From Planctomycetota bacterium (lineage in GTDB: Bacteria > Planctomycetota > OFTM77): a stretch of DNA of 64,000 bases. Shown here in pieces: positions 16,611 to 25,992 of this stretch. The DNA is taken from contig JAJDCO010000135.1 of the NCBI GenBank assembly GCA_029260795.1, positions 176,147 through 240,146 on the forward strand, written 5' to 3'. The first letter of the stretch is position 1, and every line of letters starts with the position of its first letter. The notes beneath the pieces were generated by a model that saw only the letters and a list, made by a program, of their open reading frames with translations, made no database searches and was not told where the DNA came from. A program made the translations under genes and the position numbers.

Positions 16611-19600
16611 TCATTGCTTGAACAGAAACTCGATCAAATCTCGCATCTCCCGCGGCGTCAGATGCTCTGCCTGGTTGATCGGCATCGGCGAGAGCGCAAC
16701 TGATCGGTCCTCGATCTCCGACTTGGCAAGGGTCAGAGGCCGGGGGCGCCCGTCGGGCCCCAAGGGACCGTCCGTCGGCTCGAGCACCAGGTGAGTCTCG
16801 GTCTCCGAGAGCACCCGACCGGTGTGATACAGACCATCCTCAGTCACACACAGCACGAACTCGTAGCCTTCGGCGAGGCGAGCGTTGGGCATGACGATCG
16901 ACTCGAGGATCTGCTCCCGCGTCTGACGATCTCCGAGCTTCGCCAGATTCGGGGCGACGTTGCCTCCTCGATCCCCTTCCGGTCCTCCGGCCTGGTGACA
17001 ACGGAGGCACTCGGTCTCGACCTTGAAGTGGAAGATCCGACGACCCCGTTCGAAATCGCCGCCGACCAACGAGTCCCCGAATGGGGCCAGCTTCTCGGGG
17101 AGCGTGCTGGCGCTCTCGTGGCGACTCAACGCACGCGCCAACTCGGCGTCTTCGAATGCCCTCGCCGCCTCGACGACGTCCAGGCGCAAGTCGGCACTCA
17201 CGTCGCCGCGCGTCAGACGGTCGGCCCAGCTGCGGACGAGCGGAAGGGCCGCTGGCCAAGGGTCACGGGCCAACCAGGTGAAGGCCGATTGACGATCCGC
17301 TGCACCTCCGGACTCGAGCCAGCTCTCGAGAAAGCGCAGGGCCGCCTCGGGCTCCTGGCGCGACCAGATCTCGACGGCCGTCACCTTGAGCAAGGGCGAA
17401 TCGCTGGCGAGAGCGGCGGTACGCGCAACCGGAAAGGAGTCGTCACCTCGCGGCTCGAGCAGACGCAACGCCGCCGCACGGGTCTCCGGAAGGCGATCGT
17501 GGGCCTGGACGGTCTCCAGGAGCACCTCGGAATCGATCGCCACACCGAGCGCCGTCGCCGCCTCGACAGCCGCCTGTTGGAGCCGCCCGCCGCTCGCCAG
17601 CAGCTCGGGTAGCCGATTTGCCAGCGCTTCGGCCGCGGGTTTCGGATCGCGCGTCTCGGGCACCAACGGATACCAGCGACCCAGCACGCGGTCTCGTGCG
17701 CTGGGGGCCGCCCAATCCGCCAGCATCGCCAGCGCCTCGAGGCGCAGGGCCTCTTCGGTCTCCTTCTCGGTGGCGACATCCGCCAGTGCATTCGCGTTCT
17801 CCGATCCTCCCAGTCGAAAGGCCGACGTGAGAACGCGACGCAGAAGCCAGGGATGTCGAAGATCCGTCCGAGACACGAGTCGCGCCAGGGCAGGCCGGGC
17901 TGCCTCGATCGGCACGTCGTGAATGGCACGTGCCGCTTCGATGACGACCCACTGATCCGCATCGTCCAAGAAGCGCTTGACCTTGCTGCTCTCGAGCCGT
18001 CGCAGTGCGACGACGGCGGCGAGGCGGACCTCGCGGGACGCATGGCGCCGAAGCCTGGCGAGTGCCGAGTCGGAGGCGATCCGGCTCAGCGCGACGATCC
18101 CCGCATGACGGAGGAATCGATCGGAGGCGGTCGCGCTGATCCACTCGACGATTGGCTCGAAAGCTACGGCGTCGCCGATCCTTCCCAGTGCTCGAGCCGC
18201 GAAGTATTGAACGCGCGCGCTCGGATCCTCGAGACCCCGCAGCGCCGGTTCGAAAGCGCGATCATCGGCGACGTCTCCGAGAACTCGGAGGGCCTGTGCC
18301 CGGACTTCGTCCACCTCGTCCTGAACATGGAGGAGGACGTCGTCGATCGCTCGCGGATCGGTGCGCGCCATCTGCCAAAGCCCCCAGAGCCCATGCCACC
18401 GAGCCCGAGACTCTCGGTTGCGGTCGCCCGCGACATTCGCGAGCAAACTTCGCTCCCCACGCTCGACGAGCTCCCACTGTGCACCGAGCCGTACCTTCTG
18501 ATTGGGGTGGCCGAGCAGGTCTGCCAGCTCGGTCGAAGCGCGATCGGAACCGAGCGAGGCGAGCAGCCGACGCGTCTCCGTGACCACGGCATCTCGGCTC
18601 ACCACGGAATCGACGATTCGAATGATCCGTCCGCGCTCACTGACGTCCCAGCCCCCGACCCAGTCCGCGACGTAGAGCGCACTATCGGGTCCGAAATCGA
18701 GCCCGGTGGCGAGGACGTTGGTGATCACAGGCTCGCTCTCGGCCACTCGGAATCCGGCTCCCTCGGGCTCGAGCTTGAAACGATCCACTCGGGAGTTGGC
18801 GGGCGAGCCCGTGAAGAGAGCGAGAAAGAAGTTGTCCTCGTACTCCGGGCCGAGCCCCGTGCCTGGGTAATACGTCAAGCCGCATGGACCCGGTCCGATG
18901 TTCGCGATCGCCGGTACCATGAAGGCGGCTTGCTCGGGAAAGGCCGGCTCCCAGAGACGCTCCTCCATCCACAGATGGTAGTCACCGGTCGGAGCCCCCC
19001 ACTCTCCACTTTGATACTGCCAGTAGTTCCGCCAGCCATAGTCCGCCCCATCGACCAGGTAGATCCAGCGTTCCCGATCCCCGAGGTCGCTGTCGTTCTC
19101 GCCGGTGAACAGGTTGCCCCGATCGTCGAAGGCGAGCTCTTGGGGGTTTCGAAGTCCCCGGGCGAAGACCTCGAACCCCGAGCCGTCTGGCCAACACCGG
19201 AAGACGGCGCCTTCGTCGGGATACGGATGGCGGCGGCCGTCGCGATCGACGGGCGAAGATCCGATGTCGCCGATCGACCAGTAGATCCGCCCGTCTGGAC
19301 CCGCCGTGAGCCCGTGCATGTTGTGACCGGCGAAGGAGACGTGCACGCTGAAACCGCGTGCCAAGCTCTCCCGCGTGTCGGATCGACCATCGCCGTCCCG
19401 ATCGGTGAGCTTCCACATGCTCGGGGAAACGGTCGCATAGACGTCACCCCGGTGAGCGAGAACGCCCCCGGCCACGCCCGTGATCAAGGTGCGGAACTCG
19501 TCCGCGAAGACGTTCGAGGAATCGGCCCGACCATCCCCGTCGAGATCGACGAGACGCAGGAGCTGCTCGGTGGGGCCGGTGAGATCTCTCCAGTCATGCA

Positions 19601-20390
19601 GGCCATCGCCATTGTGGTCCGGAACTCGACGCACGTTCTCGGCGCTTGCCTCGGGAGTCAGCACTCGGCGGTAGAACGCCTCCTTGTCCTCGACCGTTCG
19701 AAAAGCGAGCTGCTCGTGCAGCCAGTCCCGATTGTTGCGTATGTCGAGATTCGCCAGCTTGCGCCTCGACGTGCGCGTCACGTACACCGAGCCGTCGTTG
19801 GCGACACTGACCGCGACCGGACTCGCGACCTGTGGCTCGATGGCGAACCAGCTTGCTCGCCAGGCCTCGGGAACCCGACTCGACATCGGAGGCTCGGCGC
19901 GGAGGCGGGCCGCGGTCCGCTCGGCATCGATGCCCGGGATGTCGATCTCGTAGATGCTGTTCCAGGCATTGGCCGAGTTGCCACTCCCGACGATCTCCAA
20001 GGCGACCACCGTCGCCAGAGGAAAGGTCACTGGCTGGACCTCACCCAGCTGGCTCTCGCCATCAAAGACGACCTGCCAGGTCTCGCCATCTCCCGTCACG
20101 GAGGCTCGAAAGCGGTAGCGCCGCTTCGATCCCTCGTAGAACCGGATCGCGATCCGCTCGATCTCGACCGGCCCGCTCAGATCCACCCGGAGCGACTGGC
20201 CGACTCCTTCGGCTGCCCAACGCGTCTCGGGGACACCGTCGACGGCCTGCCACGCCGGGTTCTCGGACTGTGCTGCCGAGGCCGTGACGCGCTGGATCAC
20301 GGGCCGGTCGTCCTGACTGGCCAGGGTCGTGTGCGCCAAGATCGCCAGGAGAGCACCGGCGATCAGTCGCCGGCCCGGTTGCTTCATCAT
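16611..20390 (-). CDS. PVC-type heme-binding dehydrogenase/HEAT/cytochrome protein
   Basis: 1259 residues with a signal peptide (MMKQPGRRLIAGALLAILAH). Domain order: an F5/8-type C (discoidin-like) domain at about 30-150; a glucose/sorbosone-dehydrogenase-like beta-propeller at about 170-620 (DGLHDWRDLTGPTEQLLRLVD, NMHGLTAGPDGRIYWSIGD, RNPQELAFDDRGNLFTGEND); HEAT-type helical repeats at about 640-1060; and a single cytochrome c domain with CLRCHQAGG near residue 1131 and a putative distal Met in the C-terminal ALSPMPINQAEHLT. This architecture is characteristic of Planctomycetes and Verrucomicrobia; substrates are unknown and presumed to be periplasmic carbohydrates. The ATG overlaps the stop of the upstream gene by 4 bases. 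Confidence 0.88.
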   Translation of the reverse strand: MMKQPGRRLIAGALLAILAHTTLASQDDRPVIQRVTASAAQSENPAWQAVDGVPETRWAAEGVGQSLRVDLSGPVEIERIAIRFYEGSKRRYRFRASVTGDGETWQVVFDGESQLGEVQPVTFPLATVVALEIVGSGNSANAWNSIYEIDIPGIDAERTAARLRAEPPMSSRVPEAWRASWFAIEPQVASPVAVSVANDGSVYVTRTSRRKLANLDIRNNRDWLHEQLAFRTVEDKEAFYRRVLTPEASAENVRRVPDHNGDGLHDWRDLTGPTEQLLRLVDLDGDGRADSSNVFADEFRTLITGVAGGVLAHRGDVYATVSPSMWKLTDRDGDGRSDTRESLARGFSVHVSFAGHNMHGLTAGPDGRIYWSIGDIGSSPVDRDGRRHPYPDEGAVFRCWPDGSGFEVFARGLRNPQELAFDDRGNLFTGENDSDLGDRERWIYLVDGADYGWRNYWQYQSGEWGAPTGDYHLWMEERLWEPAFPEQAAFMVPAIANIGPGPCGLTYYPGTGLGPEYEDNFFLALFTGSPANSRVDRFKLEPEGAGFRVAESEPVITNVLATGLDFGPDSALYVADWVGGWDVSERGRIIRIVDSVVSRDAVVTETRRLLASLGSDRASTELADLLGHPNQKVRLGAQWELVERGERSLLANVAGDRNRESRARWHGLWGLWQMARTDPRAIDDVLLHVQDEVDEVRAQALRVLGDVADDRAFEPALRGLEDPSARVQYFAARALGRIGDAVAFEPIVEWISATASDRFLRHAGIVALSRIASDSALARLRRHASREVRLAAVVALRRLESSKVKRFLDDADQWVVIEAARAIHDVPIEAARPALARLVSRTDLRHPWLLRRVLTSAFRLGGSENANALADVATEKETEEALRLEALAMLADWAAPSARDRVLGRWYPLVPETRDPKPAAEALANRLPELLASGGRLQQAAVEAATALGVAIDSEVLLETVQAHDRLPETRAAALRLLEPRGDDSFPVARTAALASDSPLLKVTAVEIWSRQEPEAALRFLESWLESGGAADRQSAFTWLARDPWPAALPLVRSWADRLTRGDVSADLRLDVVEAARAFEDAELARALSRHESASTLPEKLAPFGDSLVGGDFERGRRIFHFKVETECLRCHQAGGPEGDRGGNVAPNLAKLGDRQTREQILESIVMPNARLAEGYEFVLCVTEDGLYHTGRVLSETETHLVLEPTDGPLGPDGRPRPLTLAKSEIEDRSVALSPMPINQAEHLTPREMRDLIEFLFKQ

Positions 20391-22276
20391 CGAGTGACCT
20401 TCGGTGCTGGGAGTTCGGAGAAACGAATCAGGTAGACCTGTCGACCCAGCCCTTCGTGGGTCGAGTCGACGAGGATCTCCCGCCCCGACGGTCCGACCCG
20501 GGGATGGAGATCACAGCGCCACTCACCGCGGTACTTCGACGGCGAGGTGAGCTGAGCGAGGAGGCGGACGTCCCCCGAAGGACGGTGCCACAGCAGCAGG
20601 CTCTGCTCCCGGCGGCGGCCGCGCGGGTAGGTATCGGTCACCGCCCACGCTTCGCCGAGCAGCGAGACATGTCCGTTGGGCGCGACCAGCGAGTCGACCT
20701 CGGTCTTTCGGCCGTCATCGGGATAGACGCGATACGCACCATCTCGCCAAATGAGCAGGCTGGTGTCGTCGATCCAAACGAAGTGCGACAGTCCGGGCCG
20801 ATCGCTGATCAATCGGAGGTCCGTACCATCGGCCGCAGCGGTGAAGGCTCGCGTTCGAAAGCCCTGGAAGCGACTCCCCCGCCACCGATCGAGAAAGAAG
20901 AAGCGCTCGCCGGACGGAGACCACTGTACATGGTTGACGTAATGCTTGTCCGTGGCCGGATCGGCATCGGGATACGGGTGTCGAGCAATGCCCGCCATGG
21001 AGAGAAGGAGACGCTCTTCTCCCGTCTCGAGGTCGACGCGCCAGATGCCCTCGTCGACGGGCGCCAAGACCTCTCGATTGGGATCCGGAACGCCGGCATA
21101 GCCATAGCCGGGACGCATGTCCTGGATGCGGCGAAAGTCAGTGGACAGGATGAAGCGCCCGTCGGGGCTCGCGTGGTAGACGGGCCTCGAGATCGTCTTC
21201 GTCTCTCCGCTGTCGAGATCGTGCCAGCGCATGACGAATCGCCCGCCTTCGCGGTCGTTCCAGATCACCTGGCGTGGGTGACCAGGTCGCCATTGGAGCA
21301 TCGCCCCTTGCTGCCAGCACCATGCGCGCGACTCCCCGATCGTTCTCCAACTCCGATCGCGGAGATCGGTCAACCCGACTCGAACGATGTCGTTGGGAGT
21401 CGGCGATCGGTTCTCGAAATCCGACTCCAGCGCCAACGCCCAACGGCCGGTCGGATCCATCTGCTCCTTGTCGTAGTACCCGAACCAATGCACGGCCGGC
21501 CCGTCGGTCAACCTTTCGATGGGGACGTCGAGAGGTGCCGCCTGCAGCCTCTGATCGAAGGTGGGCGTCTCGGGCGGCGCGTTCGAGTATCCCCGCTGCC
21601 TGGCCCAACGACCGATCTCGCCTTCGGACCAGGCGCGTGGGCTCAATCGACCCGGACCCAGAATGACGTCCAAGGGGAGCTCTCCGGGCGGTCGCGATCC
21701 CAGCCACAGCGGCGTCTCGCTCGAGTGCACGCTCGGCGGGACACCGATGGCGAGTCGACCGCTCGGCTCACCATTCACCCAGAGACGCATCTCGACACCC
21801 GGCTCGAAGACGGCCGCCACGATCACGGGTACGCCGACCTCGAGCCGACGCGTCGAGGTCAGCTCGGCCGCCGCCTCATCCCAGCGACCGCTGGCACTGA
21901 TCGAGAAAAAAAGCCGTCGGTCGGATCGGATGCCCAGCTCGTAGGAGCGACCACCGTTCGACAGCTTCCACTTGGACACGATCGGAGCCTTCTCGGCCGG
22001 TGCCTCGGTCAGCTCGAGCTCCCAAAGGATCGTCAGCGGCCCCACGATGTCGACCGCGACGCCCCAGTCCTCGGACAGATCCCAGGCGTGGGGATCGCCG
22101 GCGTCGAACCGCACCGCCCGTCGACCGTGCCAATCGACGCGGGTGATTCCCTCCGGCAAGCGGGCCGAGGCCGGGCGCCAGACAAGATCCACCGGAGGAT
22201 CCTGCGGATTGGCGATCCCGACCTCCGCGAGCCCGGCGACGGCGAGAGCACTCACCAAGAGTGAGAGGCGCCTCAC
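20387..22276 (-). CDS. Exported LamG-like plus beta-propeller protein
   Basis: 629 residues with a signal peptide (MRRLSLLVSALAVAGLAEVG). Residues about 60-230 look like a concanavalin/LamG sandwich (APIVSKWKLSNGGRSYELGI, LEVGVPVIVAAVFEPGVEMR, VNGEPSGRLAIG). Residues about 260-620 form a TolB/oligogalacturonate-lyase-like beta-propeller (HWFGYYDKEQMDPTGRWALA, VNHVQWSPSGERFFFLDRW, DLHPRVGPSGREILVDSTHE). No catalytic residues can be assigned. Middle gene of a three-gene operon with 4-base overlaps on both sides, so it is made in step with the PhoX-like and PVC proteins and may bind the same extracellular substrate. Confidence 0.78.
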   Translation of the reverse strand: MRRLSLLVSALAVAGLAEVGIANPQDPPVDLVWRPASARLPEGITRVDWHGRRAVRFDAGDPHAWDLSEDWGVAVDIVGPLTILWELELTEAPAEKAPIVSKWKLSNGGRSYELGIRSDRRLFFSISASGRWDEAAAELTSTRRLEVGVPVIVAAVFEPGVEMRLWVNGEPSGRLAIGVPPSVHSSETPLWLGSRPPGELPLDVILGPGRLSPRAWSEGEIGRWARQRGYSNAPPETPTFDQRLQAAPLDVPIERLTDGPAVHWFGYYDKEQMDPTGRWALALESDFENRSPTPNDIVRVGLTDLRDRSWRTIGESRAWCWQQGAMLQWRPGHPRQVIWNDREGGRFVMRWHDLDSGETKTISRPVYHASPDGRFILSTDFRRIQDMRPGYGYAGVPDPNREVLAPVDEGIWRVDLETGEERLLLSMAGIARHPYPDADPATDKHYVNHVQWSPSGERFFFLDRWRGSRFQGFRTRAFTAAADGTDLRLISDRPGLSHFVWIDDTSLLIWRDGAYRVYPDDGRKTEVDSLVAPNGHVSLLGEAWAVTDTYPRGRRREQSLLLWHRPSGDVRLLAQLTSPSKYRGEWRCDLHPRVGPSGREILVDSTHEGLGRQVYLIRFSELPAPKVTR

Positions 22277-23631
22277 GAGTCCTTCCAGGGCCCGGTGATG
22301 GCGAGGGTCAAGCCAAGGCCCTGGAGATTCACGAACAGTGTCGAGCCGTCCGGCGAGAAGGCTGCGCCGGCGAACTCCGTACTGTTCATCGCATTCCGGG
22401 CGAACGGATAGAGCTTACCTTCGGGCGTCACGCCGACCAGGAACTGGTCTTTCTCACCGTCTTCGCAAACGATCAGATGACCGTTGGGCGCGGCCGTGAG
22501 GTTGTCTGGATGATCAAGCACGCCCGGGTCGTTGGGCTCGACGAACAGCTCGAGCGAGCCGCCTCGCCCGTCGGCGTCCGCTCGGTAGCGCCAAATCTGT
22601 CCGCGACGAGCAGGGCCCCCGCTGGTGCAGGACACATAGAGACCGTCTTGCCCTTGCCACAGGCCTTCGCCGCGCGCGAACCGGGCAGCGCCGGCCGCGA
22701 ATCCGCGGTATCGCAGGTCCTCTTGGGGCGAGAGGACGTCGTCGAGATCGATCCAATGCACGCGATGTTCCTGACCGACGGCCACCGTCGTCTCCGACCA
22801 GTTGCGTGTGTCACAAGACGGTCGATCGATCAGCGCCAGGGCCTGGAGCCGGCCGCCGGCTTGCAGCTTGCCTCGAACCTCCGGCAGAAAGCGGTAGAGA
22901 AGGCTCTCGTGCTGGTCCTCGGTCTGATAGACACAGCCGAGCTTCGGGTCGACGGCGATCGCCTCGTGATTGAATCGCCCCATCGCCTCGAGAGGAACGG
23001 GCCGAGCGAGGCGAGGCTGAGACGTGGCCGGGACTTCGAAGTTGAAGCCATGAATGCGAGAGTGCTTGTCATCGGGCGTGATGACGGTCTCTTCGCAGGT
23101 GATCCAAGATCCCCACGGCGTCGGTCCGCCGGCGCAGTTGCGCTCCGTTCCTGCCAAGCTCAGGAAGTGCCGGATCAGCTTGCGCTGATGCGTGTCGTAG
23201 ACCAGGGTCGTCGTCCCACCGAGCCCGGGGTGCTTTCCTCGTCCATCGTCATAGAGGCTCCCGCTCGGAAGCCGTTCGACCAACGCGTTGTCGGAGCCGA
23301 AGGCGCCCAACTCCGAAGCGCTGGCGAGGAGCTCATGGTTCCGGACGAGAATCGTGGTGCCGCGCGGTCCGGGGAAAGCCCCCATGCCATCGTGAGCGCC
23401 CGGGACCCGGAATCCATCGTCCATCGTCTGGCCGACCTTCGAGAAGACGCGATACTCGAATCCGCTCGGAAGGTCGAGGAGCCCGTTCGGATCGCTGCGA
23501 AGATCTCCGTAGCCGAAGTCGGGATGTCGACGTCGGTGCCAGCCCCGGGCGATCACCGAGGTTCGCAAGGCCAAGAAAGCTCCAGTCACCGCCGCCGCCT
23601 GCCCCAGGAATTGCCTTCGGGAGCTGCGCAT
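22273..23631 (-). CDS. Tat-exported PhoX-family (DUF839) protein
   Basis: 452 residues from ATG 23631, giving a twin-arginine signal MRSSRRQFLGQAAAVTGAF. The PhoX/DUF839 propeller is recognisable: GLLDLPSGFEYRVFSKVG, DGMGAFPGPRGTTILVRNHE, NCAGGPTPWGSWITCEET, GRFNHEAIAVDPKLGCVYQTED, AGAARFARGEGLWQGQDGLYVS, LDHPDNLTAAPNGHLIVCEDG. Characterised members (PhoX) are calcium/iron-dependent alkaline phosphatases, but many DUF839 proteins are untested, so phosphatase activity is inference. First gene of the operon with the propeller and PVC cytochrome genes; the phosphate transporter operon pstSCAB lies about 1.4 kb away. Confidence 0.85.
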   Translation of the reverse strand: MRSSRRQFLGQAAAVTGAFLALRTSVIARGWHRRRHPDFGYGDLRSDPNGLLDLPSGFEYRVFSKVGQTMDDGFRVPGAHDGMGAFPGPRGTTILVRNHELLASASELGAFGSDNALVERLPSGSLYDDGRGKHPGLGGTTTLVYDTHQRKLIRHFLSLAGTERNCAGGPTPWGSWITCEETVITPDDKHSRIHGFNFEVPATSQPRLARPVPLEAMGRFNHEAIAVDPKLGCVYQTEDQHESLLYRFLPEVRGKLQAGGRLQALALIDRPSCDTRNWSETTVAVGQEHRVHWIDLDDVLSPQEDLRYRGFAAGAARFARGEGLWQGQDGLYVSCTSGGPARRGQIWRYRADADGRGGSLELFVEPNDPGVLDHPDNLTAAPNGHLIVCEDGEKDQFLVGVTPEGKLYPFARNAMNSTEFAGAAFSPDGSTLFVNLQGLGLTLAITGPWKDS

Positions 23632-23944
23632 GCCTTTTCTCCACTTCTGCCGCCATTCGAGGCGAAATCGAAGCCTACAACAGGCCGGGAGTGTTGCCAC
23701 TGATCGGAATCGAGACCTCGGCTCCAGGGCTCGACTCGCTCACCGAGCTCTGCGCCCGAAAGCCCGGCTGACGAAGTCGCTCACGATAAGGAGCCGGGTC
23801 GTGACGGGCGCCGTTTCGAAAAGCACGATGTTCCCGAGAGTCTCGGGTTGGGCGAGAGTCCCAAAATATCGGTGTCTGGGACGAATTCCAAGCGATCGAT
23901 CCGTCTTCCGACCGCCTCTTTCGGGCTCGAGACCAGACGCTCCC

Positions 23945-23973
23945 TTCCCGCGGCCGACTCCCGTGGCTAAAAT
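23945..23973 (+). promoter_or_regulatory. Candidate promoter for small lipoprotein; 23632-24019 intergenic
   Basis: Weak -35 TTCCCG (23945-23950), 17-bp spacer, good -10 TAAAAT (23968-23973), 47 bases before the ATG at 24020. It lies in the 388-bp divergent gap shared with the PhoX-like gene. No promoter could be confidently assigned on the PhoX side, and no other feature was identified in the gap. Confidence 0.4.
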
Positions 23974-24019
23974 ACTCAAACTCGCGGAATCATCCTGTGA
24001 CCCATGAAGGAGTTTGGCC

Positions 24020-24556
24020 ATGCGGACCACGGTCTGGATGTGGCTGGGTCTTCTGTCCTTGGTGTCCTGTGCCCAGGGATGCGGTGGCGATTCGGGTCCA
24101 CCGGGACCCGATGCTCCCGAGGGGGACAACTATGGATCTCGGGTCTGGACGCTCGACGACATCGACGCGATGTGGTTGGAGGAGACGCCGCCGGAGTCGC
24201 TCTCGAATCCCGTGTTGGCGAACCTCCTCCGTCAGACCCGGCGCGGCTTGAGCCGAAACAACCGGCACGCGCCGTTTCCGGGTCAACAGATCCTCCCGGT
24301 CGCCTGGTCGGGTGTGACGATTCTGAGCTGTGATGGCGCCCGGTTCGAGTATCGCGCGAACTGCGAGGAAGAGGCTCCGGTTCAGGAGGCCCCCTTGCCG
24401 AGCCAGCGAGCGGACCGCATCTTCTCGGTCGAGTGCTCGGGCGAAGCCCACGAGGTGCGAATCGAGTTCCTCGACTTGCGGGCGGCTCCTGATCAGGAGC
24501 CGGAGTACGCGCGGCGAGCGGCCTTGGTCGCGGCCTGGCTCGAGAAGAACAACTAG
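24020..24556 (+). CDS. Small lipoprotein of unknown function
   Basis: 178 residues from ATG 24020, with a strong AAGGAG ribosome site at 24007-24012. N-terminal lipoprotein signal (MRTTVWMWLGLLSLVSC). The mature part is acidic and Trp/Arg-containing with a Cys pair (ILSCDGARFEYRANC) and a further Cys (FSVECSG), possibly disulfides, and no recognised domain. Its stop codon shares the tetranucleotide CTAG (24553-24556) with the stop of the convergent DUF1499 gene. Confidence 0.75.
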   Translation: MRTTVWMWLGLLSLVSCAQGCGGDSGPPGPDAPEGDNYGSRVWTLDDIDAMWLEETPPESLSNPVLANLLRQTRRGLSRNNRHAPFPGQQILPVAWSGVTILSCDGARFEYRANCEEEAPVQEAPLPSQRADRIFSVECSGEAHEVRIEFLDLRAAPDQEPEYARRAALVAAWLEKNN

Positions 24557-25005
24557 TCTCTGCGGGCTCGAAAGAGCTCGCGCAAAGCCTCGATACGACG
24601 TCGATTGGCGCCCAGGTCGCTGTGTCCGACACGCGATGCGGAGCGGACGTGAATCGCCTCTCCGGGCCGATCGAGTCGAAGCTCGACGTCGTCGGCAAAC
24701 CTCAGCCAGCGAGTTCGGACGACGGCGTGCACGTAGTCGGGCTCGTGGGTGAGAATCTCTGCGCCGGGCAGCTCACTCAGCCGATCCCGCAACCAGGTGA
24801 GATCGGCTTCCGGACGAGACCCGATCTCGAAAGGACGAATGGAACCGGGCCCTTCGCCCTCCTCCGAGCAAACGCAGTTCGGCGAGCTGGGACAAGGCCG
24901 GAGCTTCCCATCGACTCGGCCGACGGGAACCGCGCGCTGGGACCACAGAACGAGGCCGACCATCACGCCCGCGAGCGCGAGCGCTCCCCCCGCGAAGACG
25001 AGCAT
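24553..25005 (-). CDS. DUF1499 family membrane-anchored protein
   Basis: 150 residues from ATG 25005, with AAGGGG ten bases upstream; TTG at 25047, nine bases after the pstB stop, would add 14 residues and is possible. One N-terminal membrane segment (MLVFAGGALALAGVMVGLVL), then the DUF1499 signature CPSSPNCVCSEE and the family end RVGHSDLGANRRRIEAL. Function unknown. It is the last gene of the pst operon by position, which may link it to phosphate uptake. Confidence 0.82.
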   Translation of the reverse strand: MLVFAGGALALAGVMVGLVLWSQRAVPVGRVDGKLRPCPSSPNCVCSEEGEGPGSIRPFEIGSRPEADLTWLRDRLSELPGAEILTHEPDYVHAVVRTRWLRFADDVELRLDRPGEAIHVRSASRVGHSDLGANRRRIEALRELFRARRD

Positions 25006-25055
25006 CAGAAGACGGCCCCTTCGAGTCGGGTGAATAGCATTCCTCAAGCGCGACC

Positions 25056-25967
25056 CTACCCGAAGCGACCGGTGATGTAGTTCTCGGTCTCGCGCTGCTC
25101 CGGCTTGGTGAAGATCTGCTGGGTCGCGCCGAACTCGATCAGCTCCCCTTGATAGAGGAATGCCGTGAAGTCCGACGTTCTCGCCGCCTGCTGCATGTTG
25201 TGGGTGACGATCGCGATCGTGTAGTGCTGTCTCAAGGTCGCCATCAGATTCTCGATGGCGGCCGTGGACTTGGGATCGAGGGCCGAGCAAGGCTCGTCCA
25301 TGAGCAAGATCTCGGGACCGCAAGCGACAGCACGGGCGATGCACAGGCGCTGCTGCTGACCGCCCGACAGGCTCAAGGCAGAGGCCTTGAGTCTGTCCTT
25401 CACCTCGTCCCAGAGGGCGGCGTCGTTGAGCGACTGCTCGACCAGGTCATCGGTCTCGCTGCGGGAGAGCTTTCGATGGAGACGGGGTCCGAAGGCGACA
25501 TTGTCGTAGATCGACTTCGGGAAAGGATTCGGCTTCTGAAAGACCATTCCGACGCGGCGGCGGAGGTCAACGACGTCCGCCTGAGAAGAGAGCAAGTCGG
25601 TCCCGTGAAGCTCGAGAACACCTTCGGCGCGAGCGCTGGGCACGAGGTCGTTCATCCGGTTGATCCACCGGAGCAGCGTGCTCTTTCCGCAGCCGCTGGG
25701 TCCGATGAAGGCCGTGATCCGGTTCTCGGGGATTACGAAGCTCAGGGCCTGAAGAGCCTGAAAGTCGCCGTACCAAGAGCTGAAGCGTTCGACGCGTACC
25801 GCCGCATCGAGATCCTGGGGATCCTCGGACGGGCGAGTCTGGCTGAGATCGGTCTTGAAGGTGATCTCCTCGTGCGTCGCGACGGGCTCCTCGGGGAGGG
25901 CGGCTTCGCTCGGTTCCATCATGTCGATCGGCTCCTCGGGCTCGAGGCGATGTGAAGTGGATGCCAC
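25056..25967 (-). CDS. pstB: Phosphate ABC transporter ATP-binding protein PstB
   Basis: 303 residues. ABC ATPase energising PstCA: Walker A GPSGCGKS, Q-loop VFQKPNPFPKSIYDN, signature LSGGQQQRLCIARA, Walker B EILLMDEPCSALD, and the H-loop VTHNMQQAAR. The PstB-typical phrase FGPRLHRKLS follows the Q-loop. An unusual acidic extension of about 55 residues (EPEEPIDMMEPSEAALPEEP) precedes the ATPase domain. Separated from pstA by 25 bases. Confidence 0.95.
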   Translation of the reverse strand: MASTSHRLEPEEPIDMMEPSEAALPEEPVATHEEITFKTDLSQTRPSEDPQDLDAAVRVERFSSWYGDFQALQALSFVIPENRITAFIGPSGCGKSTLLRWINRMNDLVPSARAEGVLELHGTDLLSSQADVVDLRRRVGMVFQKPNPFPKSIYDNVAFGPRLHRKLSRSETDDLVEQSLNDAALWDEVKDRLKASALSLSGGQQQRLCIARAVACGPEILLMDEPCSALDPKSTAAIENLMATLRQHYTIAIVTHNMQQAARTSDFTAFLYQGELIEFGATQQIFTKPEQRETENYITGRFG

Positions 25968-25992
25968 CGAGTTCTCCTCAGCGAATTCGGGC

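Noticed and set aside
17853..20435. 860-codon plus-strand open frame
   Set aside because: Lies antisense to the PVC cytochrome gene, whose domains and heme motif are clear; the plus-strand product has no signal, domain or sensible composition.
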